NCBI RefSeq assembly: GCF_012933505.1
Contig: NZ_JABBNB010000008.1
Coordinates: 160,892-224,891 of the forward strand
DNA: 64,000 nucleotides
DNA from: Gordonia asplenii
Lineage (GTDB): Bacteria > Actinomycetota > Actinomycetes > Mycobacteriales > Mycobacteriaceae
Direction: 5' to 3'
The notes under the pieces were generated by a model that saw only the letters and a list, made by a program, of their open reading frames with translations, did not search any database and was not told where the DNA came from. A program made the translations under genes and the position numbers. Each line of letters starts with the position of its first letter. Within the stretch, counting starts at the first letter, position 1. Below are positions 27,161-35,451 of the stretch, one piece after another.

Positions 27161-27183
27161 AGCGGGAGTTGACTTCCCGCTGC
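27161..27183 (+). terminator. hairpin after the pdxH-MFS operon
   Basis: CAGCGGGA and TCCCGCTG form an 8-bp perfect stem with a 7-base loop, starting 8 bases after the MFS stop codon. No T-run is present. The gene that follows is on the opposite strand, so this hairpin may end both transcripts. Confidence 0.5.
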
Positions 27184-27301
27184 GGCGGTTCGTTCCGACA
27201 TACGTAGTTACCGTGGCGGGGAAATCACCGCAGCGGCCCGTCAATCAGTGCAGTGGGTGCGGAGCACCGCAGTGACAGCGCGCGAGACGTCCGGAATGCT
27301 G

Positions 27302-28291
27302 CTACGTCTGGTTGCTCTGCCAGGGCAGATTCGCCCGACGTTGCGCGTGCACGGGGCAGTAGTGCATCGGGTTGTCGCGCTCCGACGCCGGCGGCATGTT
27401 GCGCGCAGGAGATTCCAGGAGAGGGGCGTCGATCGGTACTCGCCCGGCGACCCGGTCGATCGCGTCGCGGGCGCGCGGATGTCGGCGGTACCGGGTGGGC
27501 GCGAGTTTCATCGCCGCATTGACCGCCTTGCCGAAGCGACGCAATCGCTTCCCGTCGCGCTCGGTCCACGACAGTCCCATCATCTCGCGGATCGGGGCGT
27601 CGTACAGGCCGGTGGTGATCCACAGGAACATCTTCTGGACGTGGCCGACCTGTGCCTTCCATAACCAGGCGGGCATCCACGCGAGGAAGGGCGGGGCGGG
27701 CAGAGACGAGATGTCGAGCACCGTCCGGACCGCATCGTGGTCGCGTAATACGTTGCGGCACATGTGATCCCAGTACTCGAGGAACTCCTCGTAGGTGTCC
27801 GGGCAGGGGCGCATGCTGACCCCGTACATCGCGTACCAGGTCCGTGACTCCTCGAACAGTTCACGTTTGGCCCGCTCGTCGATAGGCGGGCCGAACACTT
27901 CGGCGCATCGCACGTTGCCGTACCAGAACGTCGCGTGCGCCCAGTAGAAGACATCCGGGTCGAGGGCGTGATAGCGCCCGCCGTCGTCCATCGTGCCCTT
28001 GATGTCGAGGTGGAAATCGCGGACCTGACGACCGGTGTCGGGGGTCATGTCGAAGACGACGCCGCCGATCGGATAGATCGAGCGCAACAGCCGTTGCCAG
28101 CGTTCGCCGAAGAAGTCCGAGTGATCCCATACGCCTGCGGCCAGTTTGGGGTGCATGTTCTGCATCGACCCCGACCACAGGCCCATCAGCATGCCGCGCC
28201 AGTCGCCGAAGTAGCGCCACGTCGTCGACTCGGGGCCGAGCAGTACGACGGGCGAGGCGTCGGTCGGCGGTGCTGGCAATACCTCGGTCAT
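27302..28291 (-). CDS. MpaB-family (DUF2236) oxygenase-like protein
   Basis: This 329-residue protein is of the DUF2236 family, which includes latex-clearing protein Lcp and MpaB and is thought to bind haem. Recognised parts are GPESTTWRYFGDWRG at the start, DFHLDIKGTMDDGGRYHALD, the segment DVFYWAHATFWYGNVR with a conserved histidine, and TYEEFLEYWDHM. No signal peptide is visible. The reaction is unknown; Lcp cleaves polyisoprene, but this shorter relative need not. It stands alone. Confidence 0.82.
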   Translation of the reverse strand: MTEVLPAPPTDASPVVLLGPESTTWRYFGDWRGMLMGLWSGSMQNMHPKLAAGVWDHSDFFGERWQRLLRSIYPIGGVVFDMTPDTGRQVRDFHLDIKGTMDDGGRYHALDPDVFYWAHATFWYGNVRCAEVFGPPIDERAKRELFEESRTWYAMYGVSMRPCPDTYEEFLEYWDHMCRNVLRDHDAVRTVLDISSLPAPPFLAWMPAWLWKAQVGHVQKMFLWITTGLYDAPIREMMGLSWTERDGKRLRRFGKAVNAAMKLAPTRYRRHPRARDAIDRVAGRVPIDAPLLESPARNMPPASERDNPMHYCPVHAQRRANLPWQSNQT

Positions 28292-28338
28292 GAGACGGAA
28301 CTCTAGATTCGTCTCATCATGGTGTCAATGCCAGATGG

Positions 28339-28490
28339 GTGATTCCGGGTGGGGGCGAATCGTTGTCCGGCAGACGCGGACATGGTGTGCGGTGGCGACA
28401 CCCCGTGTGGGGTCGAGTCACGCCGGGCCGGTGTAAGTGCGCGCCCCGCAACCTTTCTGCAGAGTATTTGGTCTGTAAAACGCCGTCGCC
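28339..28490. repeat. intergenic segment resembling 4671-4790
   Basis: In the 229-base gap upstream of the MpaB-like gene, blocks occur in the same order as in the 4650-5119 gap: TGATTCC(G/C)GGTG, GAATCGTTG, CGGAC(A/G)TGGTG, CCGGTGT(A/G)A and TTTGGTCTGT. The rest has diverged. It may be an old copy of a third dispersed sequence; function unknown. Confidence 0.4.
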
Positions 28491-28520
28491 GCTGAATTGA
28501 TCATCTATTGGTGTCAGTGC

Positions 28521-29384
28521 TCAGCCCCGGCGTCGCAGCCGCACGCGGGTGCCCGGTGTCAACTGGCCGGCGCGGTCCAGCGACGCTTCGGTGAGCACCG
28601 CGACCACCGGGTATCCGCCGGTCACCGGATGATCGGCGAGGAAAATCACCGGCTGGCCGCTCGGCGGCAGTTGAATCGATCCGTGCGCGATGCCTTCGGA
28701 GGCCAGTTCACCCAGATCGGTGCGCGGCCGCACCGACCCTCCGGCGCCGTCGAGCCGCACGCCGACGCGATTGCTCGCCGGGTTGACCGTCCAGATCTCG
28801 GTGAAGAGATCGCCGAGGTCGTCGACGCGGTCGGCGCGTGGACCGTCGGCGGCGTCGAGCGCGACGACGTCGGGCAGTCGGTCGTCGACGGGTGCGACGT
28901 CGATCGGCGGCCACGATCCGCCCAGCGCTGCGATCCGCAACCGCGTGCCCGCGACCAATGCGGGCGGACCCAACTTCGCCAGGGTGTCCGTCGACCGGGA
29001 ACCCAGCGTCGGCTCGACGTCGACGCCGCCACGTACAGCGACATAGTTGCGCAGACCGGAAGTCGTTGTGCCGATGGACAATTCGTCGCCGTCATGCAGT
29101 GACATCGCGGCATTGCGGCCGTAGTCGACGCCGTTGCGCGCCACGTCGGCGACGGCGCCCGCCACCGCGATCACCACGTCCCCGATCGCGCGCAGGCGCA
29201 GCCCGCCCAGCGTCGTCTCGATGCCCGCGGCATCCTCCGGGTTGCCGACGAGTCGGTTGGCCAGGCGCAGCGAGCCGCGGTCGGCGGCACCGGAGCGCGG
29301 CACCCCCAAGTGTGCGTATCCCGGCCGGCCGAGGTCTTGGATGCTGGCGAACGGCCCCGGTTCGACGACCTCCACCGCGATCAT
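28521..29384 (-). CDS. pxpC: 5-oxoprolinase subunit C (PxpC/KipA)
   Basis: This 287-residue protein is of the biotin-dependent carboxyltransferase-like PxpC family. It has the opening IAVEVVEPGPFASIQDLGR, GVPRSGAADRGSLRLANRLV, ETTLGGLRLRAIGDVVIAVAG in the cyclophilin-like core, and VIFLADHPVTGGYPVVAVL near the end. With PxpB it forms an ATP-dependent enzyme that opens 5-oxoproline to glutamate. Its ATG overlaps the pxpB stop by 4 bases. The third subunit (PxpA, LamB/YcsF family) is not in this window. Confidence 0.88.
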   Translation of the reverse strand: MIAVEVVEPGPFASIQDLGRPGYAHLGVPRSGAADRGSLRLANRLVGNPEDAAGIETTLGGLRLRAIGDVVIAVAGAVADVARNGVDYGRNAAMSLHDGDELSIGTTTSGLRNYVAVRGGVDVEPTLGSRSTDTLAKLGPPALVAGTRLRIAALGGSWPPIDVAPVDDRLPDVVALDAADGPRADRVDDLGDLFTEIWTVNPASNRVGVRLDGAGGSVRPRTDLGELASEGIAHGSIQLPPSGQPVIFLADHPVTGGYPVVAVLTEASLDRAGQLTPGTRVRLRRRG

Positions 29385-30022
29385 CGGCGCTCGCTGACGA
29401 ACCGCACCCAGGTTCCGGGGGTGAGCCGGGCGGGCGGTTCGCGGTCGAGGTTCCACAGGTCGAAGTCGGTGTGCCCCAAGAGATACCAGCCGCCGGGGCT
29501 GTCGGTGGGGTAGACGGCGCTGTAACCGGCGGCCACCGCCACCGTGCCCGCCGCGACTCGTGGACGCGACTGAGCCCGCCTCGACAGCGTGGCCAACGGG
29601 GTGTCGTGCTCTGGAACCAGATAGCCGAAACCGGGCGCGAAGCCGATGAAAGCGACCCGCCACCGGGTGCACGCATGGGCGTCGAGCACGCCCTGCCGGG
29701 ACAACCCGAGCAGTTCACCGACCTCGTCGACGTCGGGGCCGTCGTAGCGGACCGCGATCTCGATGCTCGACGAGGCGGCGGGCTCGGCGTCGTCGAGCTC
29801 GATTCCGCGCAATGCCCGCCGGATACCGAGGGCGTCGATGGGCCCGTCGGCTTGAACGAGCAGCGTCGACGCCGCCGGAATCACCTCGCTGATGCCGGCC
29901 AGGGAACCGTCGTCGACGGCCCGGGCGATGGCGTCGGCGGCGACGGTGACAGCGTCGAGACCGGCCGGATGGCCGGTGAAGTCGAGGAGGACCGCATTGG
30001 GGCCCGCAGGGCGCTCACGCAC
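29381..30022 (-). CDS. pxpB: 5-oxoprolinase subunit B (PxpB/KipI)
   Basis: This 213-residue protein has the PxpB pattern: IPAASTLLVQADG in the N-terminal ferredoxin-like half, RWRVAFIGFAPGFGYL in the centre and VAVAAGYSAVYPTDSPGGWYLLGHT in the cyclophilin-like half (shown in segments). It acts with PxpC, translated from the same message through a 4-base overlap. It begins 158 bases from gltA on the opposite strand. Confidence 0.88.
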   Translation of the reverse strand: MRERPAGPNAVLLDFTGHPAGLDAVTVAADAIARAVDDGSLAGISEVIPAASTLLVQADGPIDALGIRRALRGIELDDAEPAASSSIEIAVRYDGPDVDEVGELLGLSRQGVLDAHACTRWRVAFIGFAPGFGYLVPEHDTPLATLSRRAQSRPRVAAGTVAVAAGYSAVYPTDSPGGWYLLGHTDFDLWNLDREPPARLTPGTWVRFVSERR

Positions 30023-30180
30023 ACGCTCAACCTACTAACTTCGACGTTGTGAATCAGTAATGCCAGGTCAGACGGCCGTGTCTATTACGCGCAGGTTACG
30101 CGGGCGACCCTGTTTCGGTATCGATTCGGGTGAAAGGCTACTTTGTATCTTGCAACTCTCACCTGAGTAAAGGGGTTCGT

Positions 30181-31503
30181 GTGTCTGCTGAAACAGTCCC
30201 AGCTGACCAGGCGTCCGTCAGTCCCTCAGCGACGTTCACCTACCCCGGTGGACAGCTGGAGCTGCCGATTCTGGAAGCCACCGAAGGCAGTGATTCGGTC
30301 GCGTTGGGTAATCTGCTGTCCAAGACCGGTCTGACGACGTTCGACGGAGGCTTCGTCAACACGGCGTCGACCAAGTCGGCCATCACCTACATCGACGGCG
30401 ACGCCGGCATTCTGCGGTATCGGGGCATCCCGATCGACCAGCTCGCCGAACGCTCGACGTTCATCGAGGTCAGTTACCTGTTGATCTACGGTGAGCTGCC
30501 GTCGCAGGCACAGCTCGACGATTTCACCGAGCGGATTCAGCGGCACACGCTGCTTCACGAGGATCTCAAGCGGTTCTTCGACGGCTTCCCGCGCAATGCG
30601 CACCCGATGCCGGTCCTGTCGTCGGCGGTCAACGCACTCAGCGCGTACTACCAGGATTCGCTCGACCCCAAGGTGCCCGAGCAGGTCGAACTCTCGACCA
30701 TCCGGCTGCTCGCCAAGCTCCCGACTATCGCGGCGTACGCGTACAAGAAGTCGGTCGGCCAGCCGTTCCTCTACCCGGACAACTCGTTCAATCTGGTGGA
30801 GAACTTCCTGCGGATGACCTTCGGCTTCCCGGCCGAGCCCTACGAGGTGAACCCCGAGGTCGCCAAGGCCCTCGACATGCTGTTCATCCTGCACGCCGAC
30901 CACGAACAGAACTGTTCGACGTCGACGGTCCGCCTCGTCGGATCGAGCCAGGCCAATCTGTTCACGTCGATCTCCGGCGGCATCAACGCCCTGTGGGGTC
31001 CGCTGCACGGTGGCGCCAACCAGGCGGTCCTGGAGATGCTCGACGAGATCAAGGCATCCGGTGGCGACACCAAGGCCTTCATGAACCGGGTCAAGAACAA
31101 GGAAGACGGTGTGAAGCTGATGGGCTTCGGGCACCGCGTCTACAAGAACTACGACCCCCGCGCGGCCATCGTCAAGAAGACCGCCGATCAGATCCTCGCC
31201 TCGCTCGGCGTCCAGGACGATCTGCTCGACATCGCCAAAGGCCTCGAAGAGGTTGCGCTGCACGACGATTACTTCATCGAGCGTCGCCTGTACCCGAATG
31301 TCGACTTCTACACCGGTGTCATCTACCGTGCGATGGGCTTCCCGACACGCATGTTCACCGTGCTGTTCGCGCTCGGCCGGCTGCCCGGCTGGATCGCGCA
31401 CTGGCGTGAGATGCACAACGACCCGACCACCAAGATCGGCCGCCCGCGTCAGCTCTACACCGGCTACACCGAGCGCGACTTCGTCGCGATGGGAGACCGC
31501 TAG
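30181..31503 (+). CDS. gltA: citrate synthase (type II)
   Basis: This 440-residue citrate synthase has the catalytic segments HADHEQNCSTSTVRLVG, ISGGINALWGPLHGGANQAV and MGFGHRVYKNYDPRA, which supply the two histidines and the aspartate or arginines of the active site. Length and sequence fit the main hexameric enzyme (GltA2, Rv0896 in M. tuberculosis, from memory). GTG 30181 is preferred because AAAGGGG sits 5 bases upstream; the frame opens further upstream at 30130 without a ribosome site. The FKBP gene follows after 2 bases and a shared terminator ends both. Confidence 0.94.
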   Translation: MSAETVPADQASVSPSATFTYPGGQLELPILEATEGSDSVALGNLLSKTGLTTFDGGFVNTASTKSAITYIDGDAGILRYRGIPIDQLAERSTFIEVSYLLIYGELPSQAQLDDFTERIQRHTLLHEDLKRFFDGFPRNAHPMPVLSSAVNALSAYYQDSLDPKVPEQVELSTIRLLAKLPTIAAYAYKKSVGQPFLYPDNSFNLVENFLRMTFGFPAEPYEVNPEVAKALDMLFILHADHEQNCSTSTVRLVGSSQANLFTSISGGINALWGPLHGGANQAVLEMLDEIKASGGDTKAFMNRVKNKEDGVKLMGFGHRVYKNYDPRAAIVKKTADQILASLGVQDDLLDIAKGLEEVALHDDYFIERRLYPNVDFYTGVIYRAMGFPTRMFTVLFALGRLPGWIAHWREMHNDPTTKIGRPRQLYTGYTERDFVAMGDR

Positions 31504-31505
31504 TC

Positions 31506-31871
31506 ATGGCAAACGAGAAGCCCGAAGTCGAGTTCCCGGAAGGCCCCGCGCCCACCGAGTTGCAAATCGTCGACCTCATCGAAGGTGACGGCGCGCAAGC
31601 CCAGCGTGGCGGCGTCGTCGACGTGCACTACGTCGGCGTCGAGTACGAGACCGGCGAGGAGTTCGATTCGTCCTGGGACCGCGGTCAGTCCGCGAACTTC
31701 CCACTGAACCGACTCATCCCAGGCTGGCAGGAAGGCATCCCCGGCATGAAGGTCGGCGGCCGACGTCGGCTGACCGTTCCGCCGGAGCTCGCCTACGGCC
31801 CGGCCGGTGCAGGCCACCGCCTGTCCGGCAAGACCCTGGTATTCGTCATCGACCTGCTGGGCGCCAGCTAG
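31506..31871 (+). CDS. FKBP-type peptidyl-prolyl isomerase
   Basis: This 121-residue single FKBP domain has DVHYVGVEYETGEEFDSSW, FPLNRLIPGWQEGIPGMKVG and the ending RRRLTVPPELAYGPAGAG, which carry the usual active-site aromatic residues. There is no signal peptide, so it acts in the cytoplasm as a proline isomerase and folding helper. It starts 2 bases after the gltA stop, an association also seen in related actinobacteria. A strong hairpin follows. Confidence 0.93.
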   Translation: MANEKPEVEFPEGPAPTELQIVDLIEGDGAQAQRGGVVDVHYVGVEYETGEEFDSSWDRGQSANFPLNRLIPGWQEGIPGMKVGGRRRLTVPPELAYGPAGAGHRLSGKTLVFVIDLLGAS

Positions 31872-31896
31872 CGTAGTCCTGTCGGATCACCGACGA

Positions 31897-31926
31897 AAGC
31901 CCCGAACGGATCTCCGTTCGGGGCTT
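31897..31926 (+). terminator. intrinsic terminator hairpin after gltA-FKBP
   Basis: AAGCCCCGAACGGA and TCCGTTCGGGGCTT form a perfect 14-bp stem closed by two bases, followed by a T-containing stretch (CGCTTGTTG). It starts 26 bases after the FKBP stop codon and is the clearest terminator in the window. Confidence 0.85.
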
Positions 31927-31946
31927 CGCTTGTTGTGGCCACCGCG

Positions 31947-32116
31947 GTTCCCGAGTGCCGAGGTGCGAGCGTCGGTGTGTCACTTCGGTCCCCGAGTGCC
32001 GAGCTCGCGAGCGTCGGTGTCCACCTCGCTCCCCGAGTGCCGAGCTCGCGAGCGTCGGTGTCCACCTCGCTCCCCGAGTGCCGAGGCGAGGCACGAGCGT
32101 CGGTGTAACGAGGGGT
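31947..32116. repeat. repeat family R2, forward array of four units
   Basis: Four units of about 40 bases share CCCGAGTGCCGAG...CGAGCGTCGGTGT, starting near 31949, 31990, 32031 and 32072. The middle two are almost identical. The last one extends through GTGTAACGAGGGGT and pairs with the inverted copy at 32215-32260. The units abut without unique spacers, so this is not a CRISPR array. Confidence 0.75.
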
Positions 32117-32214
32117 AGGTGCGACGAAGAACCCAACGCTACCGAAAAGTCATGTGGGCGTGCTGCTTTCAGCATCAGGCCGAGGTGGTCGGGTTGGGGA
32201 GATCGGGTCACCGG

Positions 32215-32297
32215 ACCCCTCGTTACACCGAAGCTCGCGAGCTCGCTTCGGCACTCGGGGAGCGGGGGCGCAAGTTCGCTTCGGTACTCGGGAGCGC
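32215..32297. repeat. repeat family R2, inverted units
   Basis: ACCCCTCGTTACACCGAAGC to CTTCGGCACTCGGGG (32215-32260) is the inverse of the arm at 32072-32116. A shortened second inverse unit (CGCTTCGGTACTCGGGAGCG) reaches into the 3' end of the MmpS-like gene. Confidence 0.7.
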
Positions 32298-32677
32298 TAC
32301 GTGCACAGCGCTGACGCGCGGAATCCGTGTGCGACGCCGCGGCTGTGGACCTTGCCGTTGACCTTGATCACGCATTTGGCGGTGGAGCCTTCGCTCTGCA
32401 CGCGCACCGACAGAATCTGTTGCGGCGACACGCTGGGGAACGAGATGGTGCGGTGGTACAGGCCATCGGCGCCCTTCTCGCTGAGCTTGAAGTCGTGTTG
32501 CTGATGCAGGATGTTTGCGCCGTTGAAATAGGAGATCGTGCCGAACGTCGTGTCCGACGTCGCCTCGAAGGTGATGGTGTCGCCCCGCGTCGCAGCAGAT
32601 GCGCCGGCCGCGGCGATCGAGCCGGCACCGAACGCGACGGCGGCCGCGGCTGCACCGCAGATCATCCATTTGCGCAT
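32297..32677 (-). CDS. secreted MmpS-like protein
   Basis: This 126-residue protein has an N-terminal signal peptide (basic MRKW, hydrophobic Ala-rich core, cleavage likely after ASA near residue 29). The mature beta-rich domain follows the pattern of MmpS C-terminal domains: GDTITFEATSDTTFGTISYF, then a central strand pair and AKCVIKVNGKVHSRG with a final Cys. The cysteine pair (C102 and C125) may form a disulfide. MmpS proteins help RND lipid exporters, but no MmpL gene is near. GAGGAT lies 7 bases before ATG 32677. It lies downstream of the ABC operon on the same strand. Confidence 0.65.
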   Translation of the reverse strand: MRKWMICGAAAAAVAFGAGSIAAAGASAATRGDTITFEATSDTTFGTISYFNGANILHQQHDFKLSEKGADGLYHRTISFPSVSPQQILSVRVQSEGSTAKCVIKVNGKVHSRGVAHGFRASALCT

Positions 32678-32734
32678 CTTATGATCCTCACTTACCTGTG
32701 GTTACTGTCACGTAGCTGCATGAAGTATTGCGTA

Positions 32735-32749
32735 CATCGCATTGCGATG
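32735..32749. promoter_or_regulatory. inverted repeat between the ABC operon and the MmpS-like gene
   Basis: CATCGCA-T-TGCGATG is a perfect 7-bp inverted repeat 58 bases upstream of the MmpS-like start and 2 bases beyond the ABC permease stop. It could be an operator for the secreted protein or a weak terminator for the ABC operon; both genes are read on the minus strand. Confidence 0.4.
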
Positions 32750-32750
32750 G

Positions 32751-33971
32751 CTAGCTAATCTTGCCACCTCGCGACGACATATCGGCGCGCGGGGATCGCA
32801 ACGCCTCGCCCCAGCGGACACGCGACCCGGTTCGCAGGATCGATCGCTGATAGATCCGGGCCGCGATCCACGCCGCGGCCGCACACGCGAGGATCATCAG
32901 TACCAGGGTTCCGGCGATCTGCGCGGCATCCGTGTCACCCGTCGCCACCCTCATCGGCATCAACGCCGCACTGAACGGGGGTATCCAACTGAGCGTCTTG
33001 ATGAATGTCGAGTCGAGCGCATTGATGCCGAACGTCGCCGAGTACACGACGGCCAGCGCCAGAATCGTCAACGGCGCCGAACTCGAGTTGAGTTCCTCCT
33101 GGCGTGACACCAGGGCGCCGGTCGCGGCGTAGAGCGTCGCGAAGAAGACGAAGCCGAGCAGGAACCACACGAGCACCGCGGCGAAGACTCCGCCCGCCAA
33201 TGCCGGCAGCGTGAGCAATCCGGTCGCGGTGCCGGCGATCACCGCGGTGGCGCCGAGAATCAGGACCTGTGCCAGCGCGATCGCGCCGATGCCCAGAATC
33301 TTGCCCCACAGCAGATGCAGCGGCTTGATGGTGGCGAGCAGAATTTCGACGACGCGTGAGGTCTTCTCTTCGACGACGCCTACCGCCACCATCGAGCCGC
33401 CGGTCATGACGGCGAACATCAGCAGGATGGTGCCGACGAGCGCCATCACGATGCGCTGGTCGGCGTCGGCCTTGCGCGGCGTGGTTTGTTGCGCCGTGAT
33501 CGACACTCGCGCAAGGGAGTTCGCGTCGACGCCGCGCTGCGCCAGCGCGGTGGTCAGGCCCACGGAGTCGATGGTGCCGCGTATCGCGCCGTCGAGCTTG
33601 GCGTCGATCTGATTCTTGCTGACTGTGATGAAGGTCGTCGCCGACGTGGCGATGACGGCGGCGTCGAGGTCACCCGCGGCCACTCTGGATCGCGCTTGCG
33701 CGGCGTCGTCGACCTTGATCACGTCGATCGGTACGCCGAGTCGGTCACCAACGTTCGGCAGCGCCTGGCCGATCGCGGAGACGTTCGACGCCGGGTCGCC
33801 GGTGACGCCGACCCGCTGCCGGTCGTCGCCGCCGGTGACCGCGGCCAGCACGACGGCGCCGACGACGATGATGATCATCATCAGCCCGGTGGTGACCACG
33901 AATGATCGGGTCTTCGCGCGCGTGACGATTTCACGTTGTGCCACAAGGTAAATCGCGGTTCGTGCGTTCAT
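32751..33971 (-). CDS. ABC-2 permease (NatB-like)
   Basis: This 406-residue permease has one N-terminal helix (about 25-46), a large extracytoplasmic region (about 50-185) and then five helices. The segment VEEKTSRVVEILLATIKPLHLLWGK (read in parts) is the typical coupling region of NatB/ABC-2 exporters. The basic tail is cytoplasmic. It is the last gene of a four-gene operon and its start overlaps the ATPase stop by 4 bases. Family members export sodium, lantibiotics or unknown drugs. Confidence 0.88.
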   Translation of the reverse strand: MNARTAIYLVAQREIVTRAKTRSFVVTTGLMMIIIVVGAVVLAAVTGGDDRQRVGVTGDPASNVSAIGQALPNVGDRLGVPIDVIKVDDAAQARSRVAAGDLDAAVIATSATTFITVSKNQIDAKLDGAIRGTIDSVGLTTALAQRGVDANSLARVSITAQQTTPRKADADQRIVMALVGTILLMFAVMTGGSMVAVGVVEEKTSRVVEILLATIKPLHLLWGKILGIGAIALAQVLILGATAVIAGTATGLLTLPALAGGVFAAVLVWFLLGFVFFATLYAATGALVSRQEELNSSSAPLTILALAVVYSATFGINALDSTFIKTLSWIPPFSAALMPMRVATGDTDAAQIAGTLVLMILACAAAAWIAARIYQRSILRTGSRVRWGEALRSPRADMSSRGGKIS

Positions 33972-34867
33972 GCCGACACTACCTCCCGGAAGATCTCGGT
34001 CAGACTGGGTTTGCTGGTTCGGAACTGATGCACCGGCCCCGCGGCCAACGCGGCGTGCAAGATCTGCTGGTCGTCGGCGACGGCGAGGTCGAGGGTCAGC
34101 CGGGTGGTCGGACCGTCGTGGGCGACGTCGACGATGCCGCGCAATCCGCTCGTCCAGTCGAGAGTCGCCGGCGGGCCGACGATTTCGAGGATTGCGCCGT
34201 GACCCGACTGCAACTCGGCAACGGTGCCGACGGCGCGCATGCCGCCCTTGACGATGACACCGACGCGGTCGCAGAGTTGCTGCACCAGGTCGAGTTGATG
34301 CGATGAGAAGATCACCGGCACACCGGATTGCGCCTTCTCGCGCAGGACGGCGCTCATGACGTCGACGGCGACCGGGTCGAGTCCGGAGAACGGTTCGTCG
34401 AGGACAAGTACGTCGGGGTCGTGTACGAGCGCGGCGGCGAGCTGCACGCGCTGTTGATTGCCCAGTGACAGGTCCGCCACATTGTCGTCGATACGCTCGG
34501 CCACGCCGAGCCGTTCAGTCCAGCGGGTGACGCTCGCTGCGGCGTCCGACGGTGAAAATCCGTGCAGCCGAGCAAGATACGACAATTGCTGGCCGACCTT
34601 CATCTTGGGGTAGAGGCCGCGTTCCTCGGGCATGTACCCGATGCGTCGGCGGGTGGAGAAGTCGATCGCGGTGTCGCCGACGGCGACGCTGCCCGCGTCG
34701 GCGGACAGTACTCCGAGGACGATGCGCATCGTCGTCGACTTTCCCGCGCCATTGCTACCGACGAATCCGAAGATCTCGCCGGGCGCGACGCTGAACGAAA
34801 CATCTTGCAGCGCAACGAGATCGCCGTATCGTTTGGATAGGTTGCGGATGTGTAGAGCCTCGGTCAT
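33968..34867 (-). CDS. ABC exporter ATP-binding protein (NatA-like)
   Basis: This 299-residue ATPase has Walker A GSNGAGKS, a variant signature LSLGNQQRVQLA, Walker B VLVLDEPFSGLDP and switch IFSSHQLDLVQQL. The C-terminal part resembles NatA/CcmA-type proteins. ATG 34867 overlaps the stop of the membrane protein gene by 4 bases; a longer frame upstream lies antisense to nothing but inside the previous gene and is rejected. It powers the permease encoded next. Confidence 0.9.
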   Translation of the reverse strand: MTEALHIRNLSKRYGDLVALQDVSFSVAPGEIFGFVGSNGAGKSTTMRIVLGVLSADAGSVAVGDTAIDFSTRRRIGYMPEERGLYPKMKVGQQLSYLARLHGFSPSDAAASVTRWTERLGVAERIDDNVADLSLGNQQRVQLAAALVHDPDVLVLDEPFSGLDPVAVDVMSAVLREKAQSGVPVIFSSHQLDLVQQLCDRVGVIVKGGMRAVGTVAELQSGHGAILEIVGPPATLDWTSGLRGIVDVAHDGPTTRLTLDLAVADDQQILHAALAAGPVHQFRTSKPSLTEIFREVVSA

Positions 34868-35451
34868 CGGTAGTCGCCTTTCGGGTCGACGTCGTCGTCG
34901 GGGTCGTGGGTCCACCACGCGGTGAGGATGGTGGGAATCATGGTGCCGATCAGCAGAAGTGTGATCAGGGTGATGGCGGTGCCGTAGACGAATTGCGGTG
35001 GTACGCCGTCGCTGTAGCGTCCCGACAAGGTGACGAGAATGAAGTACGGAATGAACATCAGGGCCACCAGAATGCCGAAACTCATTGAGCGCGCCGCGTT
35101 TCGCTGAGCCAACTGCAATTCGTCGAGAGCTGCGGCGGGGGTGTCGGCGACCGACCCGGACACGATCCGCACCGCGTACTGCGACGCGATGCAGCCGATC
35201 AGGCCGATGGCGAAGGGGACGGCGAACCACCAGGTGAAGAACGCCAATACGGCACTGACGCCGATGTAGGCGAGGCTGATGCACAGAGCGGCGACGGCGC
35301 GTCGGGCACCGCGGCGGTTGTGCCAGTTCGGCAGTCGGTGGCCGTGCTTTCTGGCGAACGCGTCATGGCGGCGCGCGCGCCAGCAGTCGTACCGGCGCCA
35401 CACCTGCGGGGGACTGACGTCGGGGAGTGGGGAATGCGGATCGGTCGTCAT
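34864..35451 (-). CDS. two-to-four-helix membrane protein of the XRE-ABC operon
   Basis: This 195-residue protein is not recognised. A polar, aromatic and basic N-terminal 50 residues (PPQVWRRYDCWRARRHDAF) precede two closely spaced helices (about 52-88). A middle soluble part follows (ALDELQLAQRNAARS), then two more hydrophobic stretches (about 118-136 and 148-170) and a tail rich in Asp. AAAGGTG lies 7 bases before ATG 35451. It overlaps both neighbours by 4 bases. Its place between an XRE regulator and an ABC exporter suggests a sensor or accessory subunit; this is inference. Confidence 0.7.
   Translation of the reverse strand: MTTDPHSPLPDVSPPQVWRRYDCWRARRHDAFARKHGHRLPNWHNRRGARRAVAALCISLAYIGVSAVLAFFTWWFAVPFAIGLIGCIASQYAVRIVSGSVADTPAAALDELQLAQRNAARSMSFGILVALMFIPYFILVTLSGRYSDGVPPQFVYGTAITLITLLLIGTMIPTILTAWWTHDPDDDVDPKGDYR

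Larger units (their letters stand above)
31872..32296. other. 425-base convergent gap with terminator and R2 repeats
   Basis: Between the convergent FKBP and MmpS-like genes lie the FKBP terminator, a forward array of R2 units (about 31947-32108), a unique stretch of about 100 bases and an inverted R2 pair (32215-32297). No credible coding sequence is seen. Confidence 0.7.

Noticed and set aside
28292..28520. Possible small gene upstream of the MpaB-like gene
   Set aside because: No frame has both a start with a ribosome site and protein-like composition.
30023..30180. Possible riboswitch or attenuator upstream of gltA
   Set aside because: No conserved riboswitch core or terminator-antiterminator pair could be drawn; only an ordinary AAAGGGG ribosome site is clear.
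31947..32110. Possible CRISPR array
   Set aside because: The repeated units abut or nearly abut, vary in length and have no unique spacers; no cas gene is present. They belong to the dispersed R2 family.
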